Notes under the pieces: model-generated
Told to the model about the DNA's origin: nothing
What the model saw: only the letters and a program-made list of their open reading frames with translations
The model's database searches: none
Shown here: positions 8,705-17,636 of the stretch, piece by piece
How positions within the stretch are numbered: the first letter of the stretch is position 1
Layout: each line of letters starts with the position of its first letter
NCBI RefSeq assembly: GCF_006547145.1
Contig: NZ_CP041244.1
Location: forward strand, 8,618,001 to 8,682,000
Direction: 5' to 3'
Source of the DNA: Actinomadura sp. WMMA1423
Lineage (GTDB): Bacteria; Actinomycetota; Actinomycetes; Streptosporangiales; Streptosporangiaceae
Length of the DNA: 64,000 bases
Made by a program: the position numbers and the translations under genes

Positions 8705-9369
8705 GCCGTCCCCAGGTGGGACGTCCGCGCACCGTGGTCGGCGCTCAGGTCCAGGATCCGGTCGGCGAAGGGGAGGATCGGGTCGATCTCGTGCGTGACG
8801 AACACGACGGCGGTGCCGTGGTCGCGGCGGCTCCGGTCCACCAGCCCCGCTACGACGCGCTGGTGCTCGGCGTCCAGCGAGGCCAGCGGCTCGTCGCACA
8901 GCAGGACGCGCGGGCCGGCGGCCAGAGCCTGCGCGACGCGCACGCGCTGCAGCTCGCCGCCCGACAGGAGCCCGAGCGGGACGTCGGCGAACGCTGCGGC
9001 GCCCACGTCGGCGAGGGCGGCGTCGACTGCGCGGCGCGCGTCCCGGCGCGGGCGCCAGGGACCCCAGCGGTGGCCGTCGATCCCGAGCCGCACGAGGTCG
9101 CGGGCGCGCAGCGGGGTGTGCGGGGGGACGGTCCGGTGCTGCGGGACGTAGCCGACGACGCCGCTGCCCCGCCGGGGGCGGCGCCCGTCCACCGCGACCG
9201 TTCCCGACGACAGCCGCTGGAGCCCGAGCAGCACCCTGAGCAGGCTCGTCTTCCCCGACCCGTTGGGGCCGACGACGGCGAGGAACTCGCCGGGTCGCAC
9301 GTCGAGGTCCAAACCGCGCCACAGGGTCCGCCCGCCGTAGGACAGGGCCGCGCCGCGCAGGGCGATCAC
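8701..9369 (-). CDS. znuC: Metal ABC transporter ATP-binding protein (ZnuC type)
   Basis: A 222-residue ABC ATPase, the motor of the zinc importer. Walker A is GPNGSGKTS near residues 34-42. The Q-loop glutamine is in VPQHRTVPP, the signature is LLSGGEL near 137, and Walker B is VLLCDEPLASLD followed by the switch histidine in FVTHEID. It overlaps znuA by four bases (ATGA) and znuB by four bases, so the three genes form one coupled unit in the order A-C-B. The protein is short for the family because it lacks a C-terminal extension. Confidence 0.92.
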   Translation of the reverse strand: MIALRGAALSYGGRTLWRGLDLDVRPGEFLAVVGPNGSGKTSLLRVLLGLQRLSSGTVAVDGRRPRRGSGVVGYVPQHRTVPPHTPLRARDLVRLGIDGHRWGPWRPRRDARRAVDAALADVGAAAFADVPLGLLSGGELQRVRVAQALAAGPRVLLCDEPLASLDAEHQRVVAGLVDRSRRDHGTAVVFVTHEIDPILPFADRILDLSADHGARTSHLGTA

Positions 9370-10274
9370 GACAGCGCCTTCTGGAGCGCGGCGATGGTGC
9401 CGTCCATCCAGGCGGTGTAGTCCAGGCCGGGCGGGAGGGTCTCGGTGACCGGCACCACCGGGACGCCCGCCTCGTCCGCCGCCTCGCGGACCTTGTCGGT
9501 CTGCGGGCCGCTCGTCTGCACGTTCACGACGAGCGCCCGAACCTTCCGCTCGGTGAGCAGCGCCAGCGTGTCGCGCAGCGCCCGCGGTGGGACGTCGTCC
9601 CCCTCCTCGATCGCCTCGGCGAACTCCTCCGGCGTCCGGTCGACCAGCCCGGCCGCCTCCAGCAGGTGGCCCGGGACGGGCTCGGTGACCGCCACGCCGT
9701 CTCCCGCGTGCGCGGCCCTGACCGCCGCCACCCTCTCCTCCAGTGCCTTCAGCCTCGCCTTGAAGGAGGCGGCGTTCGAGGAGAACGTCCGCGCGTCCTC
9801 GGGGTCGGCCGCGGCGAGCGCGGCCGAGATCCGGTCGGCCAGCAGCGCGACGGTGGGGAGGTCGTACCAGACGTGCTCGTTCAGCTCCCCGCCCGCCGGG
9901 GCGGTCCTCCCCGAGATCTGGACGGCGTTGAGCACCCTGGCCTTGGAACCGGAGCCCTTCAGCAGCGTGTCCATGAAGCCGTCGTAGCCGCCGCCGTTCT
10001 CGATGACCACACCGGCCCTGGACAGCGCGAGCCTGGTCCGCGCACCCGCCTCGAAGGAGTGCGGATCCTGCGCGGGATCGCTGATGAGCGAGGTCACCTT
10101 CACCCGGTCACCGCCGATCCGCCGCGCGATGTCCCCGTACACGTTCGTCGAGGCGACGACCGGGACCGGCTCCGCGGCCCCGGCGCCGGAGGACGTCCCG
10201 CAGGCGGCGGCCCCGAGCGCCGAGAGGGTGAGGGCGGCGCCCGCCCCGAGGGCGCGGGCACGCTGAACAGGCAT
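9366..10274 (-). CDS. znuA: Zinc ABC transporter substrate-binding lipoprotein (ZnuA type)
   Basis: About 302 residues. The signal peptide (ARALGAGAALTLSALGAAAC) ends in a lipobox with Cys near residue 25, so the protein is anchored outside the membrane. Cluster A-I signs follow: DPHSFEAG (metal-ligand His), NEHVWYD (second His) and VPGHLLE (third His), with a long helix between the lobes. The His-rich loop of many ZnuA proteins is missing. AGGAG lies 5 bases before a GTG at 10277 and 8 before the ATG at 10274; I prefer the ATG, but both are possible. The Zur-type operator sits immediately upstream. Confidence 0.9.
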   Translation of the reverse strand: MPVQRARALGAGAALTLSALGAAACGTSSGAGAAEPVPVVASTNVYGDIARRIGGDRVKVTSLISDPAQDPHSFEAGARTRLALSRAGVVIENGGGYDGFMDTLLKGSGSKARVLNAVQISGRTAPAGGELNEHVWYDLPTVALLADRISAALAAADPEDARTFSSNAASFKARLKALEERVAAVRAAHAGDGVAVTEPVPGHLLEAAGLVDRTPEEFAEAIEEGDDVPPRALRDTLALLTERKVRALVVNVQTSGPQTDKVREAADEAGVPVVPVTETLPPGLDYTAWMDGTIAALQKALS

Positions 10275-10286
10275 CACGGCAACTCC

Positions 10287-10307
10287 TGAAAATGAAAACG
10301 ATTTTCA
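10287..10307 (-). promoter_or_regulatory. Zur-type operator upstream of znuACB
   Basis: The stretch reads TGAAAAT, seven bases, ATTTTCA, and also contains TGAAAAC-G-ATTTTCA (10293-10307), a 7-1-7 inverted repeat with one mismatch. That is the form of actinobacterial Zur boxes as I know them. It lies directly against the znuA ribosome site, where a bound repressor would block transcription. Zinc-dependent repression of the operon follows from this. Confidence 0.8.
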
Positions 10308-10379
10308 GTGGCAACCTAGCACGACCCGGCCGCCTTGATCCCGTCCCGTTGCCGCTTCGGCAATGCCCCGCGCACGAAG

Positions 10380-10413
10380 AAGGCCGCCGCCCGGGTCCCG
10401 GGACGGCGGCCTT
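10380..10413 (-). terminator. Strong hairpin terminator after the aldo/keto reductase gene
   Basis: A ten-pair GC-rich stem (AAGGCCGCCG pairing with CGGCGGCCTT) encloses a second short CCGGG/CCCGG stem. Read on the minus strand it is followed by CTTCTT. It lies 12 bases past the aldo/keto reductase stop and separates that gene from znuA. Confidence 0.65.
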
Positions 10414-10424
10414 CGCACGGGGGT

Positions 10425-11420
10425 CTACCAGGCGAACGCCTCGGGGGCCGGGCCCGGCCCGGGGAAGATCTCGTCCAGGGCGGTGAGGAACTCCTCGGAC
10501 AGGTCCACCTCGGCGGCGCGGAGGGCGGAGTCGAGCTGCTCGCGGACGCGCGGCCCGACGATCGGGCCGGTCACCCCGGGCCGGGTGAGGAGCCAGGCGA
10601 GGGCGACGTCGCCCGGCTGGAGACCGTGCTCGTCGCACAGGTCCTCGTAGGCCTGGAGGCGCGCCCGCTCCGCCGGGTCGGCCAGCATCTCCGCGGCGCG
10701 GCCCGACCGGGACCGGTTGCCGCTCCCGTCGCGCTCGTTGCGCAGGGCGCCGCCCAGCACCCCGCCCCACAGCGGCGACCAGGGGATCACGCCGAGCCCG
10801 TAGGCCTGCGCGGCCGGAAGGATCTCCATCTCGGCGCGCCGCTCGCCCAGGTTGTACAGGCACTGCTCGCTGACCAGGCCGAGGGAGCCGCGGCGGGCGG
10901 CGGCCTCGTTGGCCCGCGCGATGCCCCAGCCGGGGAAGTTCGACGATCCGGCGTAGAGCACCTTGCCCTGCTGGACGAGGACGTCGATCGCCTGCCAGAT
11001 CTCCTCCCACGGCGTCGACCGGTCGATGTGGTGGAACTGGTACAGGTCGATGCGGTCGGTGCCGAGGCGCCTCAGCGACGCCTCGGCGGCCTGGCGGATG
11101 TGCAGCGCCGACAGGCCGCCCTGGTTCGGCCAGGACGAGTCCGGCGGCGCCATGTCGGCGTAGACCTTCGTCGCGAGGACGGTCCTGTCCCGGCGCCCGC
11201 CGCCCTTGGCGAACCAGGCTCCGATGATCTCCTCGGTGCGGCCCTTGTCCGCGCCCCACCCGTAGACGTTCGCGGTGTCGAAGAAGTTGATCCCCGCGTC
11301 GAGTGCCGCGTCCATGATCGCGTGGGCGTCGGGCTCCTCGGTGAACGGGCCGAAGTTCATCGTGCCGAGCACCAGGCGGCTGACTTTCAGGCCGGTGCGG
11401 CCGAGTCGGGTGTACTCCAT
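10425..11420 (-). CDS. Aldo/keto reductase
   Basis: A 331-residue NADPH-dependent oxidoreductase with a TIM barrel. It starts MEYTRLGRTGLKVSRLVLG, typical of the family, so I use the ATG at 11420 rather than the TTG at 11459. The catalytic tetrad is visible: Asp in FFDTANVYGWG, Tyr in the same segment, Lys in LATKVY and His in YQFHHIDR. The C-terminal cofactor region includes GPRVREQLDSAL. The substrate is not evident. No operon partner is visible; a terminator follows at 10380-10413. Confidence 0.9.
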   Translation of the reverse strand: MEYTRLGRTGLKVSRLVLGTMNFGPFTEEPDAHAIMDAALDAGINFFDTANVYGWGADKGRTEEIIGAWFAKGGGRRDRTVLATKVYADMAPPDSSWPNQGGLSALHIRQAAEASLRRLGTDRIDLYQFHHIDRSTPWEEIWQAIDVLVQQGKVLYAGSSNFPGWGIARANEAAARRGSLGLVSEQCLYNLGERRAEMEILPAAQAYGLGVIPWSPLWGGVLGGALRNERDGSGNRSRSGRAAEMLADPAERARLQAYEDLCDEHGLQPGDVALAWLLTRPGVTGPIVGPRVREQLDSALRAAEVDLSEEFLTALDEIFPGPGPAPEAFAW

Positions 11421-11517
11421 GGCGGTCCAGTCGAACACCTGGAGCGCGCTCCAGGTCAAGTGCGACGCGCCCCCCGGCGCCGCACGCCGCGCACGGCGCC
11501 GGGGCGGGCGGAAGGGG

Positions 11518-12516
11518 CTATGGACGGACGTACTCGGCCCACGGCCGCAAGGCCGGGTCGTCCCAGAAGGTTCTCGGGTGCGCCGCGGCTCTCGGCCGGG
11601 GCTCAGGCTTTGAGTGGTCCGACGGTGTTCCGTCGCTTCGCGGTGCCTTTGCCGCGGAATCGTCCGGTCTCACGGAGTGGCCGCCGGGTGGCGCGGCCTT
11701 TCCCGCCGGGATGTGTCCGGGGGTTTTTGTTGGGGGATTGTCGGTTTTCTTGGATTGTGTCTGTTGTGGCGGAGTCTGGGGGGTCCGCTCGCTATCTGGG
11801 GGCTGGTCGGCCCGCTTCTGCGCGCTCATCCGGTCGATCTTCTCGACGAGCTCCCGCACGGACGGCGACCACTCCCGGAAGGCAGGCGCGCCGGGCCGTA
11901 CCGCGCCCGCGAACTGTTTCTTGCGCGCCGCGCCGAACTTGTCGATGCGGACCCTGCTCCCGGAATTGGGCGCGTGCAGGAACCGGCCGTGCCCGACGTA
12001 CATGCCGACGTGGCTGCGGCCGTGGAAGAAGATGAGGTCACCGGGCTTGAGGCTCCCCACCCCCACCTTCCGGTCGACCTGGCGGTACTGGGCGTAGGTG
12101 ACGCGGGGGATCTTGACGCCCGCCCTGCGCCACGCGGCCATCATGAGGCCGGAGCAGTCGTAGCCGGACGGCCCCGCCGCGCCCCACCGGTACGGCTTGC
12201 CGATCTGCTGGCGGGCGAACCGCAACGCCTTCCTCGCACGCTTGCGCTGGGAAGCCTCCCGCGTCCGGTACTTGTCGTACGCCTGGACCTTCTCCAGCAT
12301 GGCCGTGTCCAGGTGCAGGCTCTTCAACGCCGTGGGATTGAGCGCGGCGAAGGCCGTGGAGCCCAGCGGGACCGTCAGCGCGAGCCCCGTCACCGTCGTC
12401 GTGACGGCCGCCCGGAGCGTTCTCCGTTTTCGGTCGGCCGCCCGGTCGCGGCCCGTAGGGCCCGCAAGCGATTCGCTTCCGCATTCGGCCTCGTGCGAGT
12501 TGCGTGCGATGGACAT
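11518..12516 (-). CDS. NlpC/P60 family cell-wall endopeptidase
   Basis: A 332-residue secreted protein. The N-terminus is long and charged, followed by a hydrophobic segment (LRAAVTTTVTGLALTVPLG) and AFA, a signal peptide cut near residue 58. A short helical linker leads to the NlpC/P60 domain (about 98-205): YDCSGLMMAAW gives the catalytic Cys, RSHVGMYVG the His, and HAPNSGS the third polar residue. The last 120 residues are a Pro/Gln/Lys-rich disordered tail ending WAEYVRP. The enzyme should cut peptidoglycan stem peptides. The start is the ATG behind GGAGAG. Confidence 0.88.
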   Translation of the reverse strand: MSIARNSHEAECGSESLAGPTGRDRAADRKRRTLRAAVTTTVTGLALTVPLGSTAFAALNPTALKSLHLDTAMLEKVQAYDKYRTREASQRKRARKALRFARQQIGKPYRWGAAGPSGYDCSGLMMAAWRRAGVKIPRVTYAQYRQVDRKVGVGSLKPGDLIFFHGRSHVGMYVGHGRFLHAPNSGSRVRIDKFGAARKKQFAGAVRPGAPAFREWSPSVRELVEKIDRMSAQKRADQPPDSERTPQTPPQQTQSKKTDNPPTKTPGHIPAGKAAPPGGHSVRPDDSAAKAPRSDGTPSDHSKPEPRPRAAAHPRTFWDDPALRPWAEYVRP

Positions 12517-12610
12517 TGTTCCGCTCTCCGTTTCCAATCGGGTTTCCGGCAGGAGATCATCATCCCGCCGAAGGATCGGGTACCCGTTGATCGGCACGGA
12601 ATTGTGCGGG

Positions 12611-12640
12611 CCCCGCCGATTTTGCATGATCATGGCGGGG
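12611..12640 (-). promoter_or_regulatory. Perfect stem-loop in the leader of the NlpC/P60 gene
   Basis: CCCCGCC and GGCGGGG form a perfect 7-bp stem around a 16-base loop that itself contains the palindrome ATGATCAT. It lies about 100 bases before the NlpC/P60 start and 30 bases past the maltokinase stop. There is no T-run, so it may be a leader structure rather than an intrinsic terminator. I could not match it to the ydaO (c-di-AMP) riboswitch, which often precedes such genes. Confidence 0.4.
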
Positions 12641-12668
12641 AATTGGATGCGGGGTTCGGTGTCTTTGA

Positions 12669-14111
12669 TCAAGCGGTCAGATGGGCCAGGGATTTCAGCG
12701 GGACGGCGAGCCAGGCCGGCCTGTTCCGCGCCTCGTAGCGCACCTCGTAGACGGCCTTCTCGAATTCGAAGGCGCGGATGAGCACCGCGTGGGCGGCCGG
12801 GTCCGGTCCACCGCCGGCCGCGTAGCCGCGGCAGAACGCGGCGCGGTTGCGCGCCGCCCAGGCGTGCGCCCGGGTCTCCGGTCGCGGCCCCGACTCGCTC
12901 GGCACCGTGCCGGGCCTCGTGATGAGGAACCGCGCGGCGTACTCGAACGAGCGGAGCATCCCGGCGACGTCGCGCAGCGGGTGCGCGAGGGCCCGGCGCT
13001 CGCTCTGCGTCCGCGCCGGCTCGCCCTCGAAGTCCAGGACCGTCCACCCGGACTCGGTGCGCAGGACCTGCCCGAGGTGGTAGTCGCCGTGCACGCGCTG
13101 GACGGTCAGCGGCTCGGCGCGCGCGGCCAGGTCGAGGTACGCCTCCGTGAGCGCCTTGGCGTGCGGCGCGAGGCCGGGCACCGCGCGGCAGGTGCCGGTC
13201 AGCTCCGCGTTCATCCGCGCGGCCATCGCGCGGACATCCGCCGGCGGGACGACCGTCACGCCGAACGCGTCGGCGAGCGCCCGGTGCACCTCGGCGGTGG
13301 CCGCGCCGAGCCGCTCGGCCTCGGCGGCGAAGTCGCCGCCGGCGGCGCTCGCGTCCAGTTCCGCCCACTCGTCGCCGCCGGGCGGCGGCGTGTACGCGAA
13401 CCAGTCCCGCACGCTGGCGATCGCGAGGCTCCACCCCTCCACGCCCGTGTGCAGGTAGTCCGACAGGAGGGCGAGCGTGACCGGCTCCCCGTCCCCGCCG
13501 GGCCCCCGGTCCAGCTCGATCCAGCCGAGGACGGCCGGGACGCGCGCGCAGCCGCCGCGGGTCAGCGCGAGGTTGACCTCCAGGTCGAGGTTGACGCCGG
13601 GGGACAGGCGGCGGAACAGCTTGCAGATGTACTCGTCCCCGAACAGCAGCGAGGTGTTGCTCTGCTCGGCGGTCATCGGCAGGCTCGCCAGGTCCGTGCG
13701 GATGCGGGCGCCTCCGGCGCGGTGGAAGCGCAGCGGGCCGACGGACGCCCCGCGCTCCATGGCGTCCAGCAGCACGCGGGTCAGGTCCGGGTCGTGCGCG
13801 GCGTCGTACAGGCGCGGTCTCGCCGGCCGGTCGCCGCAGCGCCCGCCGATCTCGACGTGCCGGAGCCGGTCGGGCAGATCCCGGCGGGCGCCGAGGAGGA
13901 GCTGGTAGTGGTCGGTGGCGCCGTCGCGGTGGACGTCGAGGATGAGGTGGTGCAGGGCGGGGTCGCCGGGGTGGAGTTCGGTGGCGGTGCCGATGGCGAG
14001 GTCGTGGATGGGGCCGTCCTTGCCGCCGAACCAGCGCTGCCTGGGCAGCCACTCGGCGAGGTCCCGGACGAGGTCGGGCTCTGGAGGCAGCACGGGTTCT
14101 GGAGGCAGCAC
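12669..14111 (-). CDS. mak: Maltokinase
   Basis: A 480-residue kinase that phosphorylates maltose at C1 with ATP, giving maltose-1-phosphate for GlgE. The N-lobe (1-180) contains PRQRWFGGKD and EQSNTSLLFGDEYICKLF. The catalytic lobe has VHGDYHLGQVL (catalytic Asp and loop) and VLDFEGEP (Mg-binding Asp), as in aminoglycoside-phosphotransferase-like kinases. The GTG at 14111 lies 2 bases past the treS stop with AAGGA behind it. An 18-bp repeat places a second in-frame GTG at 14093, but that one lacks a ribosome site. It is linked to treS and leads into GlgE, whose gene is 3.5 kb away. Confidence 0.92.
   Translation of the reverse strand: MLPPEPVLPPEPDLVRDLAEWLPRQRWFGGKDGPIHDLAIGTATELHPGDPALHHLILDVHRDGATDHYQLLLGARRDLPDRLRHVEIGGRCGDRPARPRLYDAAHDPDLTRVLLDAMERGASVGPLRFHRAGGARIRTDLASLPMTAEQSNTSLLFGDEYICKLFRRLSPGVNLDLEVNLALTRGGCARVPAVLGWIELDRGPGGDGEPVTLALLSDYLHTGVEGWSLAIASVRDWFAYTPPPGGDEWAELDASAAGGDFAAEAERLGAATAEVHRALADAFGVTVVPPADVRAMAARMNAELTGTCRAVPGLAPHAKALTEAYLDLAARAEPLTVQRVHGDYHLGQVLRTESGWTVLDFEGEPARTQSERRALAHPLRDVAGMLRSFEYAARFLITRPGTVPSESGPRPETRAHAWAARNRAAFCRGYAAGGGPDPAAHAVLIRAFEFEKAVYEVRYEARNRPAWLAVPLKSLAHLTA
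14076..14111 (-). repeat. 18-bp tandem duplication at the 5' end of mak
   Basis: Two copies of an 18-base unit starting GTGCTGCCTCCAGA (14094-14111 and 14076-14093) differ at one base. Each encodes a start-like codon followed by LPPEP, so the protein may carry six extra residues or have two possible starts. Confidence 0.85.
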
Positions 14112-14113
14112 GG

Positions 14114-16000
<1,887 letters not shown>

Positions 16001-16478
16001 GGATCACCCCGGGTGTGTTGGAGACGTCTAGATCAGCAATTCCCTCCACCACGTCCAGGTGTGTGCGCGACAGGCAACCATCCGTAAAAGCTTCAGTACG
16101 GTCCGTGACCGTCGGGCCGGTTTCGGATCCCGGCGGCACCGCTCCGCCGCGCGAGCGGCGCCCATGGTGCGGGAGATCGCCCGATTTCGCGGCCCGCCGG
16201 GGCGTGCGCCGGGACGCCTGAAGGGTCATCGCCCGGTCGCGGCCGGGCAGCGCGCGGAAAAGCGGGGCAAAAAGACGGTGATTCGCGGCCCGTCCGGTGG
16301 CGCGAGGCGCCGTGAACCCTTGCCGCGCGGCGGTTGTGTCGTGCCCGTGTTTTTAGATTGACGGCTTTTTCTGTCGCAACCCCCGGGTAGGTCATTTCCA
16401 ACCTCAGAACCCGTCAGATCGGCGGGTTCTGCTCAGTTCGGGCGGAATTCATTCCGTCCAGAAGCGATCGGAGGGACA
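16001..16478. other. Divergent intergenic region between treS and the small helical gene
   Basis: About 480 bases without a credible gene. It should hold the treS promoter on one strand and the promoter of the next gene on the other. Visible on the plus strand are TTGACG at 16358-16363, a GGGTAG at 16385-16390 that resembles the -10 of stress sigma-B-type promoters, and a perfect inverted repeat at 16405-16431. Confidence 0.5.
16405..16431 (+). promoter_or_regulatory. Perfect 9-bp inverted repeat in the leader of the 16479 gene
   Basis: CAGAACCCG, nine bases, CGGGTTCTG. It lies 48 bases before the start codon and 15 bases after a GGGTAG box, a position that fits a leader hairpin or an operator. 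No T-run follows, so it is not an intrinsic terminator. Confidence 0.5.
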
Positions 16479-16796
16479 GTGGAGCGCTGGGAGAAGTCGC
16501 CATCGGTCGTACCGACGCGGGATGACCTCGTGGCACGGCTGCGCGTCCGTTTCGCCGACATTCCGGTGGAGCGCGTGCGGCGCTGCGTGGACGACCTGTG
16601 GTGCTGCTGCGCCCATCTGGGATTGCGGCCCGAGGAACGGACCATCGAGCGCCTCGCGGCGTCCCGGCTCACGGGCGTCGTGCGGGGCGGCCGCCCGCCC
16701 TATCCGGACGAGCGGCAGGGGTCCCGACCGCCCGGCCGGCGCACCGCCGCCCCGAGGCCCGCCCGCGCGGCGGCCCGAACTCCGATCGGGATGTGA
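16479..16796 (+). CDS. Small protein with a three-helix-bundle-like N-terminus
   Basis: A 105-residue protein from a GTG behind GGAGGGA. Residues 12-68 look like three helices (TRDDLVARLRVRFADIP, VERVRRCVDDLWCCCAHLG, and a shorter third), similar to the small three-helix-bundle dimerisation proteins common in actinomycetes. The three consecutive cysteines at about 42-44 are odd. The C-terminal 35 residues are basic, Pro/Arg-rich and probably disordered. It lies 6 bases before the STAS gene and is likely cotranscribed with it, which hints at a regulatory role; no function is assigned. Confidence 0.6.
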   Translation: MERWEKSPSVVPTRDDLVARLRVRFADIPVERVRRCVDDLWCCCAHLGLRPEERTIERLAASRLTGVVRGGRPPYPDERQGSRPPGRRTAAPRPARAAARTPIGM

Positions 16797-16802
16797 CCGG
16801 CG

Positions 16803-17636
16803 ATGAAGGACACGACGGTACCCGGCCTGAGCTCCGGGACCCGGCGGGGGTTCATCGTGCTCGGCCTGCCGACGCAGATCAGCTGGCAGAACTACGCGGG
16901 GATCCGCGAGGAGGTGAGCAGGGCGCTGTCGCTCGCCTGCGCGGGCGGGACGCGGCGCGGCGGGGTCGTCGTCGACTTCGGTGACGCGGTCCTGCTGGAC
17001 GCGGCCGGGCTCGTGCTGCTGGCGCGGGCCGAGACCCGGGCGCAGCTGCTCGGCTGCCCGCTGCGGGCCGTGGTGCCCGCCCTGTCCGCGCACGTCCGGC
17101 GGGCGCTGCACCTCACGGGGCTGGACAGGCTCGTCCCGGTGTTCGCCGACGTCGGGTCGGCGACGGACGCGCCCGTCCCCGAACCGGTGCCGGGGGAGGT
17201 CGACACCACGCACGTGCTCGACGCGATCCGCGCACTGCACCCGGGGGACGCCGGGCTCACCCCGACGCCGCCCGCCCCGTCCGAGCTGATGATCACCACC
17301 TCGGAGGCCGGCGACGGCGACCACACCGTCGTGGACCTGTCCGGGACGCTGGACGAGGTGACCGTCCCGCGGCTCGGGGAGACGCTGACCACGCTGGTCG
17401 AGGGGGACATGCGGCACCTGATGGTGCGGATGCACCACCGGCTCGGCGTCCGCTGCGACCCGCTGCCGATCCTGCTCGGCATCCGCTGGCGCGTCGCGGC
17501 CGACGGCGGCTGCCTGGCGCTGCCTGCGGTCCCGGCCAAGCTGCGCGAGGTCATCGACCGCGAGGGCCTCGCGTCGGTGTTCACCGGCTGCCGGTCCATC
17601 GAGGACACCCTTCTCACCGGAGCAGGGTCCGCGTAG
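16803..17636 (+). CDS. Tandem STAS domain protein (anti-sigma factor antagonist-like)
   Basis: A 277-residue protein with two STAS-like halves: about 15-115 (FIVLGLPTQISWQNYAGI ... VVVDFGDAVLLDAAGL) and about 160-275 (TTSEAGDGDHTVVDLSGTLD ... VFTGCRSIEDTLL). STAS proteins free sigma factors by binding anti-sigma kinases, and the switch is phosphorylation of a Ser/Thr in a D-S-x-G loop. Here that loop reads DAAG in the first half and has no clear counterpart in the second, so the usual switch seems absent. It follows a small helical protein gene by 6 bases and its 3' end overlaps glgE, on the other strand, by 23 bases. Confidence 0.78.
   Translation: MKDTTVPGLSSGTRRGFIVLGLPTQISWQNYAGIREEVSRALSLACAGGTRRGGVVVDFGDAVLLDAAGLVLLARAETRAQLLGCPLRAVVPALSAHVRRALHLTGLDRLVPVFADVGSATDAPVPEPVPGEVDTTHVLDAIRALHPGDAGLTPTPPAPSELMITTSEAGDGDHTVVDLSGTLDEVTVPRLGETLTTLVEGDMRHLMVRMHHRLGVRCDPLPILLGIRWRVAADGGCLALPAVPAKLREVIDREGLASVFTGCRSIEDTLLTGAGSA

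Noticed and set aside
12517..12668. c-di-AMP (ydaO) riboswitch before the NlpC/P60 gene
   Set aside because: Expected from gene type, but I could not find the conserved core; a covariance search would be needed.
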